64,000 bases of DNA. It comes from Flavobacteriales bacterium (GTDB taxonomy: Bacteria; Bacteroidota; Bacteroidia; JACJYZ01). The stretch covers positions 124,001 through 188,000 of the forward strand of contig JACJYZ010000003.1 in assembly GCA_020635855.1 (NCBI GenBank). The letters are read 5' to 3'. Below are positions 8,207 through 18,593 of the stretch, one piece after another. The position numbers were made by a program, and so were the translations under genes. Position 1 is the stretch's first letter. Every line of letters begins with the position of its first letter. The notes below the pieces were generated by a model. The model ran no database searches. It was not told the DNA's origin and worked only from the letters and a program-made list of their open reading frames with translations.

Positions 8207-8890
8207 ATGAAAGAAAAGGACGAGTTCCGCAAGTATGCCACCGGACACATGGGCATCAGCAGCCTTACGCTGGATAGCTATGCCTCCATGTACCGCGCCA
8301 ATTACATCTCACCCACCATCATCGAGGAACGCCAGTTGAACATCGCCACCATGGACGTGTTCTCAAGGTTGATGATGGACCGGATCATTTTCCTGGGTGT
8401 ACCCATCAACGATTACGTGGCCAACATCATCCAGGCACAGCTCCTGTTCCTGCAATCGGTGGATGCCAAGCGTGACATTCAAATCTACCTGAATTCACCC
8501 GGTGGTTCGGTGTATGCCGGACTCGGTATCTACGACACCATGCAGTACATCGCCCCCGACGTGGCCACCATCTGTACAGGTATGGCCGCTTCCATGGCCG
8601 CCGTGCTGCTTTGCGCCGGTGTGAAGGGAAAACGGGCCAGCCTGAAGCATGCCCGCGTCATGATTCACCAGCCGATGGGTGGTGCGGAAGGACAAGCATC
8701 CGACATCGAAATCACTGCCAAGGAAATTGTGAAGTTGCGCAAAGAGCTGTACGAAATCATCGCATCCCACTCAGGTCAGGATTACAAGAAAGTATTCAAG
8801 GATGGTGACCGCGATTACTGGATGACTGCTGATGAAGCCAAAGAATATGGCATGATCGACGAAGTGCTCGAAAAGAACCAACCCAAATAA
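8207..8890 (+). CDS. clpP: ATP-dependent Clp protease proteolytic subunit
   Basis: Serine peptidase that forms the double-heptamer chamber fed by ClpX. With the start at 8207 it has 227 residues and the triad Ser129 (GMAASMAAV), His154 (MIHQPMGG) and Asp203 (DRDYW). The open frame begins at 8156 with an ATG overlapping the tig stop, which would add 17 residues not seen in the family; the downstream ATG (MKEKDEFRKY) fits better, but the upstream one cannot be excluded. The N-terminal 30 residues are a short extension compared with E. coli and may be processed. Co-transcribed with tig and clpX. Confidence 0.93.
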   Translation: MKEKDEFRKYATGHMGISSLTLDSYASMYRANYISPTIIEERQLNIATMDVFSRLMMDRIIFLGVPINDYVANIIQAQLLFLQSVDAKRDIQIYLNSPGGSVYAGLGIYDTMQYIAPDVATICTGMAASMAAVLLCAGVKGKRASLKHARVMIHQPMGGAEGQASDIEITAKEIVKLRKELYEIIASHSGQDYKKVFKDGDRDYWMTADEAKEYGMIDEVLEKNQPK

Positions 8891-8910
8891 ATCTAAACCG
8901 TTAGGTTCGG

Positions 8911-10140
8911 ATGGCGAAGGAACAAACGCGTTGTTCATTTTGCGGCCGCGGCCGCGATGAGGTCATGGTATTGATCTCCGGTATCGATGGGCATATCTGT
9001 GAGCATTGTGTGGATCAGGCGCGTTCCATCGTGAACGAGGAAATCCAGGTCAAGCACAAGGAAGATGTACAGGATCACTGGAAACTGCTGAAGCCCGCCG
9101 AAATCAAAGCGCACCTGGATGAGTACGTCATCGGGCAGGATGCCGCAAAACGTGTTTTGTCTGTGGCCGTCTACAACCACTTCAAGCGACTCGGACAACC
9201 GCCCGTGAAAGATGAAGTGGAGATTGAAAAATCCAACATCATCCTCGTGGGTGAAACCGGAACCGGCAAGACCCTGCTGGCAAGAACCATCGCCCGGATG
9301 CTGCGTGTGCCTTTCTGCATCGCCGACGCTACCGTGCTGACGGAAGCTGGCTATGTGGGGGAGGACGTAGAAAGCATCCTCAGTCGTTTGCTTCAGGCAG
9401 CCGACTACAACGTGGCTGCCGCCCAGCATGGCATCGTGTTCATTGATGAGATCGACAAGATCGCACGCAAAGGAGACAACCCTTCGATAACACGGGATGT
9501 CTCCGGCGAAGGTGTGCAACAGGGCTTGCTGAAACTGCTGGAAGGAACCGTGGTGAACGTACCGCCGCAAGGCGGACGCAAACATCCGGAACAAAAGCTG
9601 ATCCCGGTGGATACACGCAACATCCTGTTCATTTGCGGAGGCGCGTTCGACGGACTCGAAAGGATCATCGCCAACCGCATGCAAACCCAAACAATCGGGT
9701 ATGGCACAGCCGGCACATGGTCGGATCGTGACCAGCACCTCGTGCAGTTCGTGACACCGAAAGACCTGAAGTCATTCGGACTCATCCCCGAACTGATCGG
9801 CCGCTTTCCGGTTACCACTTACCTGTTGCCGCTGGACAAGGACACCCTGAAACGCATCCTCACCGAACCTAAAAATGCACTCACCCGCCAATACATCAAG
9901 TTGTTTGAGATGGATGGTGTTGCGCTGAAGTTCGAGGAAGCCGCCCTCGACCTGATCGTTGAAAAAGCCATCGAATTCAAGCTCGGTGCAAGAGGCCTCA
10001 GATCTATCTGCGAGGCCATCATGACCGACGTGATGTTCGATATTCCTTCCCAAAAGGATCAGAAAGAGTGGACCCTCACCGCCGAATATGCGCGGGAAAA
10101 ACTCGACAAAGCCCCGATCAGCAAGTTGCGGGCAGCGTAG
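8911..10140 (+). CDS. clpX: ATP-dependent Clp protease ATP-binding subunit ClpX
   Basis: AAA+ unfoldase that recognises tagged substrates and threads them into ClpP. The N-terminal zinc-binding domain has Cys8, Cys11, Cys30 and Cys33. The Walker A motif is GETGTGKT and Walker B is FIDEIDK, followed by the sensor and pore-loop regions and a C-terminal small domain ([12 protein letters not shown]). Length 409 is normal. It begins 20 nt after clpP. No clear terminator follows; the next 650 bp carry repeats. Confidence 0.95.
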   Translation: MAKEQTRCSFCGRGRDEVMVLISGIDGHICEHCVDQARSIVNEEIQVKHKEDVQDHWKLLKPAEIKAHLDEYVIGQDAAKRVLSVAVYNHFKRLGQPPVKDEVEIEKSNIILVGETGTGKTLLARTIARMLRVPFCIADATVLTEAGYVGEDVESILSRLLQAADYNVAAAQHGIVFIDEIDKIARKGDNPSITRDVSGEGVQQGLLKLLEGTVVNVPPQGGRKHPEQKLIPVDTRNILFICGGAFDGLERIIANRMQTQTIGYGTAGTWSDRDQHLVQFVTPKDLKSFGLIPELIGRFPVTTYLLPLDKDTLKRILTEPKNALTRQYIKLFEMDGVALKFEEAALDLIVEKAIEFKLGARGLRSICEAIMTDVMFDIPSQKDQKEWTLTAEYAREKLDKAPISKLRAA

Positions 10141-10787
10141 GTTGAGTCGTAAGTCTTTAGTCATTAGTAAGACAGTGCCCTGAATGGGGGGCGTTGTTCG
10201 TTATTGAATTTTCGATGGAGATGATCGAAATCAATTGACGATTTGCTGTGCCAACCTGGGACTTGAAACCCGCGACTCGCGACTAATGTGGCGTACCTAC
10301 GGCACGCTGGGATTCCGCAGAATGATTCTTGCCACCCATGTGTTGCTCCGATGGAGCAGGATTCGTGGGACGACGTGATCATTATACGTTGACGGAAAAA
10401 CATGTTCCATTAGGAACATCCCATTGGTAGAAAAAAACAAACGAGAAAAATAGCGTTCCATAGGAACGCCACAACAGTGAAATGTATGTTTCAATTGGCC
10501 TCGTCGAAACCTGGCGGCATGCGGCTGTACGAATCCACTTGCGACTTGAAACTCGCGACTCGCGACTCCTCCGGGGCGCACCAATCCCCGCCCCAGTTCA
10601 AGTTACAACAATGATTCATTTAATGGGGACGAAACAGATGCAGGAACTTGCATGGGTAAGTTTCGGTAAACGTTTGTGGTTTGCTTGATTTCCACAGGGG
10701 AAGAGGAAGGGTAGTTAAGCCCTACTCAAACCAAGCGGCATAAGGCTGTACGAATGAACTTGAGACTTGAAACTCGCAACTCGCGAC
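10141..10787. other. Gene-free repeat-rich gap between clpX and folA
   Basis: No open frame with family features is seen in these 647 bp. The stretch holds a short element GTCGTAAGTCTTTAGTCATT (from about 10147, also found at 43779 just after fadB), a hairpin cluster at 10285-10472, and a direct repeat of about 55 bp (10512-10567 and 10735-10790). Each direct-repeat copy contains GGCTGTACGAAT followed by degenerate units of the type GACTTGAAACTCGCGACT. Confidence 0.7.
10285..10472. repeat. Multi-hairpin repeat, copy 1
   Basis: A chain of short palindromes: GCGTACCTACGGCACGC (about 10290-10306), TGCTCCGATGGAGCA (10344-10358), ATGTTCCATTAGGAACAT (10402-10419) and GCGTTCCATAGGAACGC (10453-10469), with the linker CCCATTGGTAGAAAA between the last two. 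A second copy in the same order lies at 63073-63242. Confidence 0.75.
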
Positions 10788-10790
10788 TTA
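10512..10790. repeat. Direct repeat pair with degenerate ACTCGCGACT-type units
   Basis: Two copies of about 55 bp (10512-10567 and 10735-10790) share GGCTGTACGAAT, then (A)CTTG(C/A)GACTTGAAACTCGC and more CGCGACT units. Related units stand at 10259-10284, 61903-61933, 63045-63070 and 63282-63313. Confidence 0.65.
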
Positions 10791-11285
10791 CGACTTGTGA
10801 CTCACCCTCTCGTACACCGAGAAAGTAAAAGGATACGCATGCCGTTCGTCCTGCGGGTGGGCTTCGCTGGACATCAGCTGCCATTCGTTCGGATCCAGGA
10901 CAGGGAAGAAGCGGTCGCCATTCACGTGTACATGTACGTGGGTGATATACAGCCGATCGGTTTTCGGAAATCCGGCGGCGTACATTTCTGCACCTCCGAT
11001 CAGAAAAACTTCATCATCATTTTCGCAGGCCTGTAGTGCATCTTCCAGGGAGCCCACCACGGTGCAACCGGGTATCTGCAAATCGGGTTGGCGTGTGATC
11101 ACGATGTTCTTGCGGTTGGGCAGCGGCCGTCCGATGGACTCATACGTTTTCCTTCCCATCAGGATGGTATGCCCGGATGTTAGCTTCTTGAAATAGGCGA
11201 GGTCAGCGGGCAGGTGCCAGGGCAGGTCGTTCTGTACACCAATGGCATGGTTCTCGGAAACGGCAACGATAATGGAAAGCGTCAT
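10788..11285 (-). CDS. folA: Dihydrofolate reductase
   Basis: NADPH-dependent reduction of dihydrofolate to tetrahydrofolate. The 165 residues begin with the family pattern MTLSIIVAVSENHAIG. The substrate-binding acid is Asp28 in LPWHLPADLAYFK, followed by the cofactor site TILMGRKTYESIGRPLP and the IGGAEMYAAG strand. It lies 12 nt after thyA on the same strand, which makes sense because thymidylate synthase produces dihydrofolate. The C-terminal end reaches into the repeat-rich gap. Confidence 0.95.
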   Translation of the reverse strand: MTLSIIVAVSENHAIGVQNDLPWHLPADLAYFKKLTSGHTILMGRKTYESIGRPLPNRKNIVITRQPDLQIPGCTVVGSLEDALQACENDDEVFLIGGAEMYAAGFPKTDRLYITHVHVHVNGDRFFPVLDPNEWQLMSSEAHPQDERHAYPFTFSVYERVSHKS

Positions 11286-11297
11286 CCCTGGAAAGCA

Positions 11298-12089
11298 TTA
11301 CACCGCAACGGGTGCCTTAATGTGGGGGAGGGGATCATAGTCCTCCAGCTTGAAATCCTCATACCTGAAATCCCACAGGTCTTTCACATCCGGGTTCAGC
11401 ACCATGCGGGGCAGTGGTTTCGGTGTGCGGCTCAATTGGAGTTTGGCTTGCTCCACATGGTTTTTGTAGAGGTGTGCATCGCCGAAGGTATGTACGAATG
11501 TGTCTGGCTGGAGTCCGCATACCTGGGCGATCATCATGGTCAGCAGGGCATAGGAGGCGATGTTGAAGGGAACGCCCAGGAAAATATCGGCGCTGCGCTG
11601 GTACAGCTGGCAGGAGAGTTTACCGTCGTGCACATAAAACTGGAAGAGTACGTGACATGGCATCAGGGCCATTTGTTTCAGTTCTCCCACGTTCCATGCA
11701 CTTACAATGATGCGGCGGGAATCGGGGTTGTTGCGGAGTTGGTTCAGCACATCCTGGATCTGGTCGATGACCTGCCCGTTAGCCTCCCAGGACCGCCATT
11801 GTTTTCCGTAGACAGGGCCCAGGTTGCCGTTCTCATCGGCCCACTCATCCCAGATGGATACACCGTTGTCGCGCAGGTATTGCACGTTGGTTTCACCTTT
11901 CAGGAACCATATCAGTTCGTGGATGATGGAACGGAGGTGAAGTTTCTTGGTGGTCAGTAAGGGAAAACCTTCCTGCAGATTGAACCGCATCTGGTAACCG
12001 AAGATGCTGTAGGTGCCGGTGCCGGTGCGGTCGTTCTTGTCGTTGCCTTCCCGCAGCACGGTCTCCATCAGGTTGAGGTACTGTTTCAC
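11298..12089 (-). CDS. thyA: Thymidylate synthase (GTG start)
   Basis: Methylates dUMP to dTMP with methylenetetrahydrofolate. The start is placed at GTG 12087-12089, giving [15 protein letters not shown], which aligns with the N-terminus of E. coli ThyA, and the nucleophile Cys at residue 145 ([13 protein letters not shown]), one off the E. coli position 146. The longer frame from an ATG at 12170 would add 27 unrelated residues and overlap the upstream gene by 35 nt. The RSAD region ([14 protein letters not shown]) and the C-terminal IKAPVAV are intact. 263 residues. Forms an operon with folA. Confidence 0.93.
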   Translation of the reverse strand: MKQYLNLMETVLREGNDKNDRTGTGTYSIFGYQMRFNLQEGFPLLTTKKLHLRSIIHELIWFLKGETNVQYLRDNGVSIWDEWADENGNLGPVYGKQWRSWEANGQVIDQIQDVLNQLRNNPDSRRIIVSAWNVGELKQMALMPCHVLFQFYVHDGKLSCQLYQRSADIFLGVPFNIASYALLTMMIAQVCGLQPDTFVHTFGDAHLYKNHVEQAKLQLSRTPKPLPRMVLNPDVKDLWDFRYEDFKLEDYDPLPHIKAPVAV

Positions 12090-12135
12090 TGAGCCGGGTA
12101 TTTGGTTTCTGGGGGCTGGCAGCGGAAATGCGGCA

Positions 12136-12738
12136 TCAACCCTGTGATTTCTTTCTTTCCTTGATGGCATCCCGGATCAGGGATGCTTTTTCGTAGGCTT
12201 CATCCGCGATGGCTTCATCGAGCATGCGTTTGAGTTCTTCGAGGTTGAAGCGGTTGTAATTTCCTTCGTCCATTTCCAGCACGTCAGCTTCGGCACCACC
12301 GCCTTCTTCTCCTTTGCCTTCGCTCCCTTCTTCCAGGATAATGCCTGCGGTGGAGAGGATGAATTCATAGGTGTAGATGGGGCAGCTGAAACGAACCGCC
12401 AGGGCGATTGCGTCGGAAGTGCGGGCATCAATCTCGAACTCTTCTTTTCCACGGGTGCAAACCAGTTTGGAGTAGAAGATCCCTTCCACGAGGTTGTAGA
12501 TGATGACTTCGCTCAGGTCCACATTGAACGTTTCCGCGAAGCTTTTGAACAGGTCGTGTGTGAGGGGCCTGCTGGGGGTCATTTTCTCCAGCTCGATGGC
12601 AATGGCCTGCGCCTCGAATCCGCCGATGATGATGGGTAACCTTCTTTTGCCTTTGCTTTCACCAAGTACCAGCGCGTATGCACCGGACTGGGTCTGGCTG
12701 TAAGAAAGTCCGATGATGTTCAGCTCAAGTTTTTTCAT
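12136..12738 (-). CDS. Bifunctional nuclease (DUF151/BFN) family protein with UVR motif
   Basis: About 200 residues. Residues 1-135 form the DUF151 domain ([27 protein letters not shown]... in start, then [18 protein letters not shown] and the [14 protein letters not shown] helix). An acidic linker follows, then a UvrB/UvrC-type motif ([20 protein letters not shown]) near the C-terminus. The family was named for nuclease activity in a plant member; the role in bacteria is not established. The start is set at the internal ATG 12738; the open frame goes to 12807 but would overlap etfA. It lies between etfA and thyA on the same strand. Confidence 0.88.
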   Translation of the reverse strand: MKKLELNIIGLSYSQTQSGAYALVLGESKGKRRLPIIIGGFEAQAIAIELEKMTPSRPLTHDLFKSFAETFNVDLSEVIIYNLVEGIFYSKLVCTRGKEEFEIDARTSDAIALAVRFSCPIYTYEFILSTAGIILEEGSEGKGEEGGGAEADVLEMDEGNYNRFNLEELKRMLDEAIADEAYEKASLIRDAIKERKKSQG

Positions 12739-12775
12739 TCGATTCAGTTCGCCGGAGGTCCGGTTAAATGCATGA

Positions 12776-13735
12776 TTAGTTTGCGCTGAATTGTTTGGCG
12801 GCTTCAATCAGCTTCGGTAATACTTCGAAAGCATCTCCCACGATTCCGTAGTCGGCGGCCTTGAAGAAAGGCGCTTCGGGGTCTTTGTTGATCACCACGA
12901 TCACCTTGCTTCCGTTTACCCCTGCCAGGTGCTGGATGGCGCCTGAGATACCTATGGCAATGTAAAGGTTGGGGCGGATGGCCAGTCCTGTTTGTCCCAC
13001 GTGTTCGTGGTGAGGGCGCCATCCCATATCGGATACCGGGCGTGAGCATGCGGTGGCGGCACCGAGGGCTTTGGCCAGGTCTTCCACCATGCCCCAGTTT
13101 TCGGGGCCTTTCATGCCGCGGCCTGCTGAAACCACCAGGTCTGCTTCAGGCAGGTTGATGGTACCTTCGGTGCGTTTCACTTCTTTCACGGTGATGCGGG
13201 AAGCACCCGGATCGAAGGCAAGTTCTTCCACGGCTGCCTGTCCGTCTTTCTCTACTTTCTTGAAGGAATTGGGAAGGAGGCTGATGATCTTCACATCCGT
13301 GGTGATCTCATAGTGGGCGTATGCTTTGCCGGAGAAGGCATTGCACTTCACCACAAATCCGTCGCCGGTTTCCGGCAGTTCCAGTGCGCTGGGTGCCATG
13401 CCCGCGTTGAGCTTTGCGGATACGAGCGGTGCCACCGACTTACCGGTGTTGTCGTGTGAGAAAACAATGATTTTTGCTCCGGTGCTTTGGGCGGCGTTTT
13501 CCACCAGTTTGGCCAGTACACTGCCTTCCATGTGGGTCACGTTTTTGGCCACCAGTACTTTGGAGGCACCAAATTTACCGAGCGCGGCAAGGTCTTCGTT
13601 GTTCAGGTTGCCGAACGTAACGGCAACGGCTTCACCGCCGGTTTGTGCGGCAAGCTGGGCACCGTAGGTTACGGCTTCGTATGCGGATTTGGCAGGCTTG
13701 CCATCGTGTGCGTCACAAAAAATCAGAACGGACAT
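12776..13735 (-). CDS. etfA: Electron transfer flavoprotein alpha subunit
   Basis: FAD-bearing subunit of the ETF heterodimer, which takes electrons from acyl-CoA dehydrogenases and passes them to the quinone pool. 319 residues. The C-terminal FAD domain is clear from [20 protein letters not shown] through SRPVSDMGW to [20 protein letters not shown] and [18 protein letters not shown]. The N-terminal half is the usual ETF alpha/beta fold. It lies one base after etfB. The acyl-CoA dehydrogenase at 49274 is a likely donor. Confidence 0.95.
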   Translation of the reverse strand: MSVLIFCDAHDGKPAKSAYEAVTYGAQLAAQTGGEAVAVTFGNLNNEDLAALGKFGASKVLVAKNVTHMEGSVLAKLVENAAQSTGAKIIVFSHDNTGKSVAPLVSAKLNAGMAPSALELPETGDGFVVKCNAFSGKAYAHYEITTDVKIISLLPNSFKKVEKDGQAAVEELAFDPGASRITVKEVKRTEGTINLPEADLVVSAGRGMKGPENWGMVEDLAKALGAATACSRPVSDMGWRPHHEHVGQTGLAIRPNLYIAIGISGAIQHLAGVNGSKVIVVINKDPEAPFFKAADYGIVGDAFEVLPKLIEAAKQFSAN

Positions 13736-13736
13736 A

Positions 13737-14477
13737 TCAGATAACTTTTGCTTCGTTGTGTAACAGGTTGATCAGTTCGCCGGGATTGTCGGCAGGTACC
13801 ATTTTGCAAGCGGATTTGGCACCCGGCATGGAGAATGACTTCACGCGTGTAGCCGGGGTGGCATCCACCGGTGCAACCACATTCAGGGGTTTGGTACGTG
13901 CGGCCATGATGCCCCGCATATTAGGGATGCGGGCTTCCGCCATGCCTTTCGCGCAGCTGACCACCATCGGTGTTTGCGCTTCCAGCACCTCAACACCTCC
14001 CTGGATGTCTCTTTCCAGTGTGGCAGTGGAGCCGTTCACATCCAGCTTGGAGGCAAGGGCCACGTAAGGCAGGTCCAGCAGGGAAGCGACCATGCCGCCC
14101 ACCATCGAACCGTTATAGTCAATGGTTTCTTTTCCGAACATCAGCAGGTCGAACGACTTGTCTTTCGCATATGCGGCGATCTGTTGTGCCACATACAGGG
14201 CATCGCTGTCGTCGGCATCGATCCTCACGGCTTCATGGGCACCGATGGCGAGTGCCTTGCGGATCACTGGTTCGTTCTCGGCCTTTCCTACATGGATCAG
14301 GGTCACCTGACCACCGGCCGCTTCAGTTAATTCCAACGCCCTCACCAGTGCAAACCATTCATCATAGGGGTTCACGATATACTGCACATTGGTTCCGTCC
14401 AGGCGCGTGTTCTGATCCACAAACTGAATCTTTGTTGTGGTGTCAGGCGCTTTGCTGATACTTACAAGTATGTTCAT
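13737..14477 (-). CDS. etfB: Electron transfer flavoprotein beta subunit
   Basis: AMP-binding structural subunit of ETF, 246 residues. The start MNILVSISKAPDTTTKI and the segments VQYIVNPYDEWFALVRALEL and LLMFGKETIDYNGSMVGGM are typical. It is the first gene of the minus-strand cluster etfB-etfA-BFN-thyA-folA. A -7 box (TAAATTTG on the minus strand, 14512-14519) stands 34 nt upstream of the ATG. Confidence 0.95.
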   Translation of the reverse strand: MNILVSISKAPDTTTKIQFVDQNTRLDGTNVQYIVNPYDEWFALVRALELTEAAGGQVTLIHVGKAENEPVIRKALAIGAHEAVRIDADDSDALYVAQQIAAYAKDKSFDLLMFGKETIDYNGSMVGGMVASLLDLPYVALASKLDVNGSTATLERDIQGGVEVLEAQTPMVVSCAKGMAEARIPNMRGIMAARTKPLNVVAPVDATPATRVKSFSMPGAKSACKMVPADNPGELINLLHNEAKVI

Positions 14478-14511
14478 CGGGGGTAACTTAATTTAACAAT
14501 AAGAAGGTGGG

Positions 14512-14519
14512 CAAATTTA
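14512..14519 (-). promoter_or_regulatory. -7 box for etfB
   Basis: TAAATTTG on the minus strand matches TAnnTTTG in the divergent gap between etfB and the pyruvate dehydrogenase gene. Confidence 0.5.
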
Positions 14520-14611
14520 ATGAAATTAGGTTCAAAAAAAAATGGCGAAACCCTTGCGGAGAGGTGCGCATAATTCGGCAACAATGGGGTAGGTTAATTG
14601 GTGGGAATTTC

Positions 14612-14619
14612 TAATTTTG
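14612..14619 (+). promoter_or_regulatory. -7 box for pyruvate dehydrogenase E1 beta
   Basis: TAATTTTG matches TAnnTTTG and stands 30 nt before the ATG at 14650. It also covers the ATG at 14617, which argues against that earlier start. Confidence 0.5.
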
Positions 14620-14649
14620 TCGTTCCAAAATCCAATAAGACGAATCGAC

Positions 14650-15630
14650 ATGAGGGAAATCCAATTCCGCGAAGCCCTTCGGGAAGCCTTGAACGAAGAG
14701 ATGAGAAGAGACGAAAGCATCTTCCTGATGGGAGAAGAAGTAGCCGAATACAACGGCGCATATAAGGTAAGCCAGGGCATGCTGGACGAGTTCGGGCCCA
14801 AACGTGTGATCGATACACCGATCTCCGAGCTCGGTTTTGCTGGTATCGGAGTGGGTGCGGCCATGAACGGCCTGCGTCCCGTGATTGAGTTCATGACATT
14901 TAACTTTTCTCTGGTTGCGATTGACCAGGTGATCAACTCGGCCGCCAAGATGATGTCTATGTCGGGCGGTCAGTACAGTGTTCCTATTGTATTCCGCGGC
15001 CCCACCGCATCCGCCGGTATGCTGAGTTCCCAGCATTCACAGGCATTCGAGAACTGGTATGCCAACTGCCCCGGACTGAAGGTGGTGGTGCCTTCCAATC
15101 CTGCGGATGCGAAAGGATTGCTGAAATCATCTATCCGCGATAACGATCCGGTTATTTTCATGGAATCCGAGCAGATGTATGGCGACAAGGGTGAAGTGCC
15201 GGAAGGTGAATACCTGATCCCCATCGGTGTGGCTGAAGTGAAGCGCCAGGGTACCGACGTCACGTTGGTTGGTTTCGGAAAAATCATGAAGGAAGTGCAC
15301 AAGGCGGCCGATGAACTGGCCAAGGAAGGCATCAGTGCCGAAGTGATTGACCTGCGTTCCGTACGTCCGGTAGATTACCCGACCATTATCCAATCTGTGC
15401 AGAAAACCAACCGCCTGGTGGTGGTGGAAGAGTCATGGCCCCTTGGAAACATTGCCACGGAAGTGGCATTCAAAGTACAAAAGGATGCATTCGATTACCT
15501 GGATGCGCCCGTGCTGCGTGTGACCGGCAGGGATGTTCCGCTGCCGTACGCCCCGACCCTGATCGATGCCTACCTTCCCAACGCAGCGCGTGTGATCGAG
15601 GCGGTGAAGCAGGTGATGTATGTTGCCTGA
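14650..15630 (+). CDS. pdhB: Pyruvate dehydrogenase E1 component subunit beta
   Basis: Beta subunit of the alpha2beta2 E1 enzyme that decarboxylates pyruvate with thiamine diphosphate. With the start at 14650 it has 326 residues and begins MREIQFREALREALNEEM. Conserved parts are EEVAEYNGAYKVSQGML, DTPISELGFAGIGVGAA and the C-terminal transketolase domain (VVEESWPLGNIATEVAF ... GRDVPLPYAP). An upstream in-frame ATG at 14617 would add 11 residues but overlaps the -7 box. Neither E1 alpha nor E2 is adjacent, so the complex is encoded in pieces. A branched-chain keto acid E1 is less likely but not excluded. Confidence 0.88.
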   Translation: MREIQFREALREALNEEMRRDESIFLMGEEVAEYNGAYKVSQGMLDEFGPKRVIDTPISELGFAGIGVGAAMNGLRPVIEFMTFNFSLVAIDQVINSAAKMMSMSGGQYSVPIVFRGPTASAGMLSSQHSQAFENWYANCPGLKVVVPSNPADAKGLLKSSIRDNDPVIFMESEQMYGDKGEVPEGEYLIPIGVAEVKRQGTDVTLVGFGKIMKEVHKAADELAKEGISAEVIDLRSVRPVDYPTIIQSVQKTNRLVVVEESWPLGNIATEVAFKVQKDAFDYLDAPVLRVTGRDVPLPYAPTLIDAYLPNAARVIEAVKQVMYVA

Positions 15631-15696
15631 ACATGTCCGGATATCAAGACCTCCTAAACAGGATGCATTTGCGTTGCGGAAATTCCATTATTGTGA

Positions 15697-15704
15697 TATC
15701 TTTG
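15697..15704 (+). promoter_or_regulatory. Promoter of the pyrophosphatase gene
   Basis: The -7 box TATCTTTG (15697-15704) is preceded by TTG at 15674-15676 with 20 nt between them, within the usual Bacteroidota -33/-7 spacing. The start codon follows 56 nt later. Confidence 0.6.
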
Positions 15705-15760
15705 CCGGCCTCTAACAGGACGATGTAGTGTCAATAAACTTGTAGTTAATAATATAGAAA

Positions 15761-18259
15761 ATGGATAAATTGATTTTCTTCCTGCCGGCTTTCGGTGTTC
15801 TGGCTCTGTTATATGTTGCATGGAAAAGTGCGTGGGTGTCACGCCAGGAGGTCGGAAGCGACCGCATGGCCAAGATCGCGTCGAACATCTCGACCGGTGC
15901 CATGGCTTTTCTCAAAGCCGAGTATAAAATTCTGATCGTTTTCGTGATTGCCGTTGCAGCGCTGCTCGCGTTCAAGGGAGGTCAGGAAGGTGAATCATCG
16001 CATCCGCTGGTAGCCCTTTCGTTTGTCGTTGGGGCTTTTTGTTCTGCATTTGCCGGTTACTTGGGCATGCGTGTGGCAACCAAAGCCAACGTACGCACCA
16101 CCAACGCCGCGCAGACATCCCTCGGTCGTGCCCTTGAAGTGGCCTTCACCGGTGGTTCGGTGATGGGCATGGGTGTGGTAGGACTCGGCGTACTCGGATT
16201 GAGCAGCCTCTTCATTTTCTACACGGAGATGTGGGGCGTTACCTTTGACGCCATGGGCAAGGTGCTGAACGTACTGGCAGGCTTTTCCCTGGGAGCCTCT
16301 TCCATCGCATTGTTCGCTCGCGTGGGCGGCGGTATCTACACCAAAGCGGCCGACGTGGGTGCTGACCTGGTAGGTAAAGTGGAAGCCGGTATCCCCGAAG
16401 ACCACCCGCTGAACCCCGCCACCATCGCCGACAACGTGGGCGATAACGTGGGTGACGTGGCCGGTATGGGTGCTGACCTTTTCGAATCATATGTAGGTTC
16501 CATCGTAGGAACCATGGTACTCGGAGCTGCATTCGTTTCAGCGCCCGAGTTTGCAAACTACTTTAACGGTCTTGGTGCGGTTGTTCTGCCGATGGCCCTG
16601 GCCGCCGTCGGAATCCTGATGTCCATCCTCGGTACCTTCTTCGTGAAGGTGAAGGATGGTGGAAGTCCGCACAGAGCACTCAATATTGGTGAGTTCGGTT
16701 CTGCGATTGCCATGATCATCGTGTCTTATTTCATCATCGACAAGATGCTGCCTGAAACATGGACATCCGGTGGAACCGTGTACACCTCCATGGGTGTGTT
16801 CCTGAGCACCATCGCCGGACTTGTGGCCGGCCTCGGGATCGGTAAGATCACAGAATATTACACCGGTACCGGTACCAAACCGGTTACCTCCATCGTGCGT
16901 CAGTCGCTCACTGGTTCCGCTACCAACATCATCGCCGGCCTCGGTGTGGGTATGATGTCAACTGCGATTCCGGTGATCCTGATCGCCGCTGCCATCCTTG
17001 TGTCATTCAAGTTTGCCGGTCTTTACGGTATCGCCATCGCTGCCGTTGGTATGCTGGCCAACACCGGTATTCAGCTGGCTGTAGATGCTTACGGTCCTAT
17101 CTCAGACAACGCCGGTGGTATCGCGGAAATGAGCGAGCTCCCCAAAGATGTTCGTAAAATCACAGATAAGCTGGATGCCGTGGGTAACACCACCGCCGCC
17201 ATTGGTAAAGGTTTTGCCATCGGTTCCGCTGCGTTGACTGCACTGGCACTGTTCGCCGCATTCATGCAGCAGGCCAACATCACCAGCATCGATATTTCAC
17301 AACCGTTCGTAATGTCGGGTCTCTTTCTCGGAGGCATGCTGCCATTCGTGTTCTCCGCAATGGCCATGAATGCCGTAGGACGCGCCGCCATGGCGATGAT
17401 CGAGGAGGTACGTCGCCAGTTCCGTGACATCCCTGCCTTGAAAGCCGCCCTGAACGTCATGAACAAGGCGGAGAACAAAGACAAGGAAATGAAGGAATGG
17501 AGCGAAGCTGACCAGAAGACATTCCATGCAGCCGATGGCCTGGCCGAATACGACAAGTGTGTGGCCATTTCCACCAAGGCGTCCATCAAAGAAATGGTGG
17601 TGCCTGGCATTCTTGCCATCCTGGCTCCCGTTGTTACAGGTTTCCTCGGAGGCCCCGAAATGCTCGGAGGTATGCTGGCCGGTGTGACCGTTTCAGGTGT
17701 ACTGATGGCCATCTTCCAGTCCAATGCCGGAGGCGCATGGGATAATGCCAAGAAGATGTTTGAAGAAGGTGTGGATATCAATGGTGAGAAACACTACAAA
17801 GGTTCCGATCCGCACAAAGCAGCGGTTGTAGGTGATACCGTCGGAGATCCTTTCAAGGATACCTCAGGTCCATCCCTCAACATCCTGCTGAAACTGATGT
17901 CGGTGGTGGCCCTCGTAATCGCGCCGAGTATTGCAAATACTGCATCCGATACCTCGGAAGCAACACCTGTGGGACAAACACCTGCTGTTGAAGCCACCGG
18001 TGCCGTGAGCGCTATCCCAGATGGTACATACCACTTCACCACCGGCCAATCACATGTTGAATGGGAAGGAAATAAACCTACCGGTAGCCACAACGGACTT
18101 GTACCTGTTGCAGAAGGCAGCTTGCAAGTGAAAAACGGACAACCCGTTCAGGGCCGCATCGTGATGGACATGACCCAGATCTCCTGCATGGATATCGAAG
18201 ATCCCGTTGACAACAAGCACCTGGTGGATCACCTGAAAGGCGAGGATTTTTTTTTGTAA
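15761..18259 (+). CDS. hppA: Membrane-bound Na+-type pyrophosphatase with C-terminal YceI domain interrupted by frameshift
   Basis: Ion pump that hydrolyses pyrophosphate and moves Na+ or H+ across the inner membrane. Residues 1-725 are a full M-PPase with about 16 membrane segments. The substrate site is [14 protein letters not shown] followed by [36 protein letters not shown] carries Ala where K+-independent pumps have Lys, which points to the K+-dependent class that includes the Na+ pumps. After a Thr/Ala/Pro linker (726-753) a YceI-like lipocalin domain begins ([17 protein letters not shown]). The frame ends at a run of nine T (18247-18255) with GEDFFL-stop, while the rest of YceI continues in another frame to 18549. 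The C-terminus of these pumps faces the periplasm, where YceI proteins act. Confidence 0.88.
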   Translation: MDKLIFFLPAFGVLALLYVAWKSAWVSRQEVGSDRMAKIASNISTGAMAFLKAEYKILIVFVIAVAALLAFKGGQEGESSHPLVALSFVVGAFCSAFAGYLGMRVATKANVRTTNAAQTSLGRALEVAFTGGSVMGMGVVGLGVLGLSSLFIFYTEMWGVTFDAMGKVLNVLAGFSLGASSIALFARVGGGIYTKAADVGADLVGKVEAGIPEDHPLNPATIADNVGDNVGDVAGMGADLFESYVGSIVGTMVLGAAFVSAPEFANYFNGLGAVVLPMALAAVGILMSILGTFFVKVKDGGSPHRALNIGEFGSAIAMIIVSYFIIDKMLPETWTSGGTVYTSMGVFLSTIAGLVAGLGIGKITEYYTGTGTKPVTSIVRQSLTGSATNIIAGLGVGMMSTAIPVILIAAAILVSFKFAGLYGIAIAAVGMLANTGIQLAVDAYGPISDNAGGIAEMSELPKDVRKITDKLDAVGNTTAAIGKGFAIGSAALTALALFAAFMQQANITSIDISQPFVMSGLFLGGMLPFVFSAMAMNAVGRAAMAMIEEVRRQFRDIPALKAALNVMNKAENKDKEMKEWSEADQKTFHAADGLAEYDKCVAISTKASIKEMVVPGILAILAPVVTGFLGGPEMLGGMLAGVTVSGVLMAIFQSNAGGAWDNAKKMFEEGVDINGEKHYKGSDPHKAAVVGDTVGDPFKDTSGPSLNILLKLMSVVALVIAPSIANTASDTSEATPVGQTPAVEATGAVSAIPDGTYHFTTGQSHVEWEGNKPTGSHNGLVPVAEGSLQVKNGQPVQGRIVMDMTQISCMDIEDPVDNKHLVDHLKGEDFFL

Positions 18260-18549
18260 ATCAATTTCCTACCGCCGTACTTGATATCACCGGCGGCCAC
18301 ACGGAAGATAACCTGCGCTATGTGCTGACCGGCAGCATGACCATCAAGGGAGTTACCCAGGACAACCTTGAGGTTGACGCCAACCTTTATCTGAAAAACG
18401 GGAACCTGGTGGGTGAAGCCGAGTTCCAGTTCGACCGAACCAAGTTCGACATCAAGTACAAATCATCCAGCATTTTCTCCGACCTCGGTGATAAGTTCAT
18501 CTACGACGGCATCAAGATTCGTGCGCGCCTGATCGGAAGTCTCGAATAA
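18256..18549 (+). pseudogene. Out-of-frame remainder of the YceI domain
   Basis: Read in the shifted frame, bases 18256-18549 give [14 protein letters not shown] and then the second half of a YceI domain (SMTIKGVTQDNLEV ... FQFDRTKFDIKY ... IRARLIGSLE). This joins exactly to the YceI start at the end of the pyrophosphatase frame. Either two fewer T or one more T in the T9 run restores one fusion protein of about 928-929 residues. It could be a sequencing error, a phase-variable or slippery site, or a true mutation. There is no good independent start. Confidence 0.75.
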
Positions 18550-18593
18550 AGTTTGTGATATGCTTACAATCTGGTGGAAGAGGTTGGGTATGT

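Noticed and set aside
12090..12170. Longer ThyA start at 12170
   Set aside because: It would overlap the upstream gene and add residues absent from the family; GTG 12089 aligns with the known N-terminus and catalytic Cys position.
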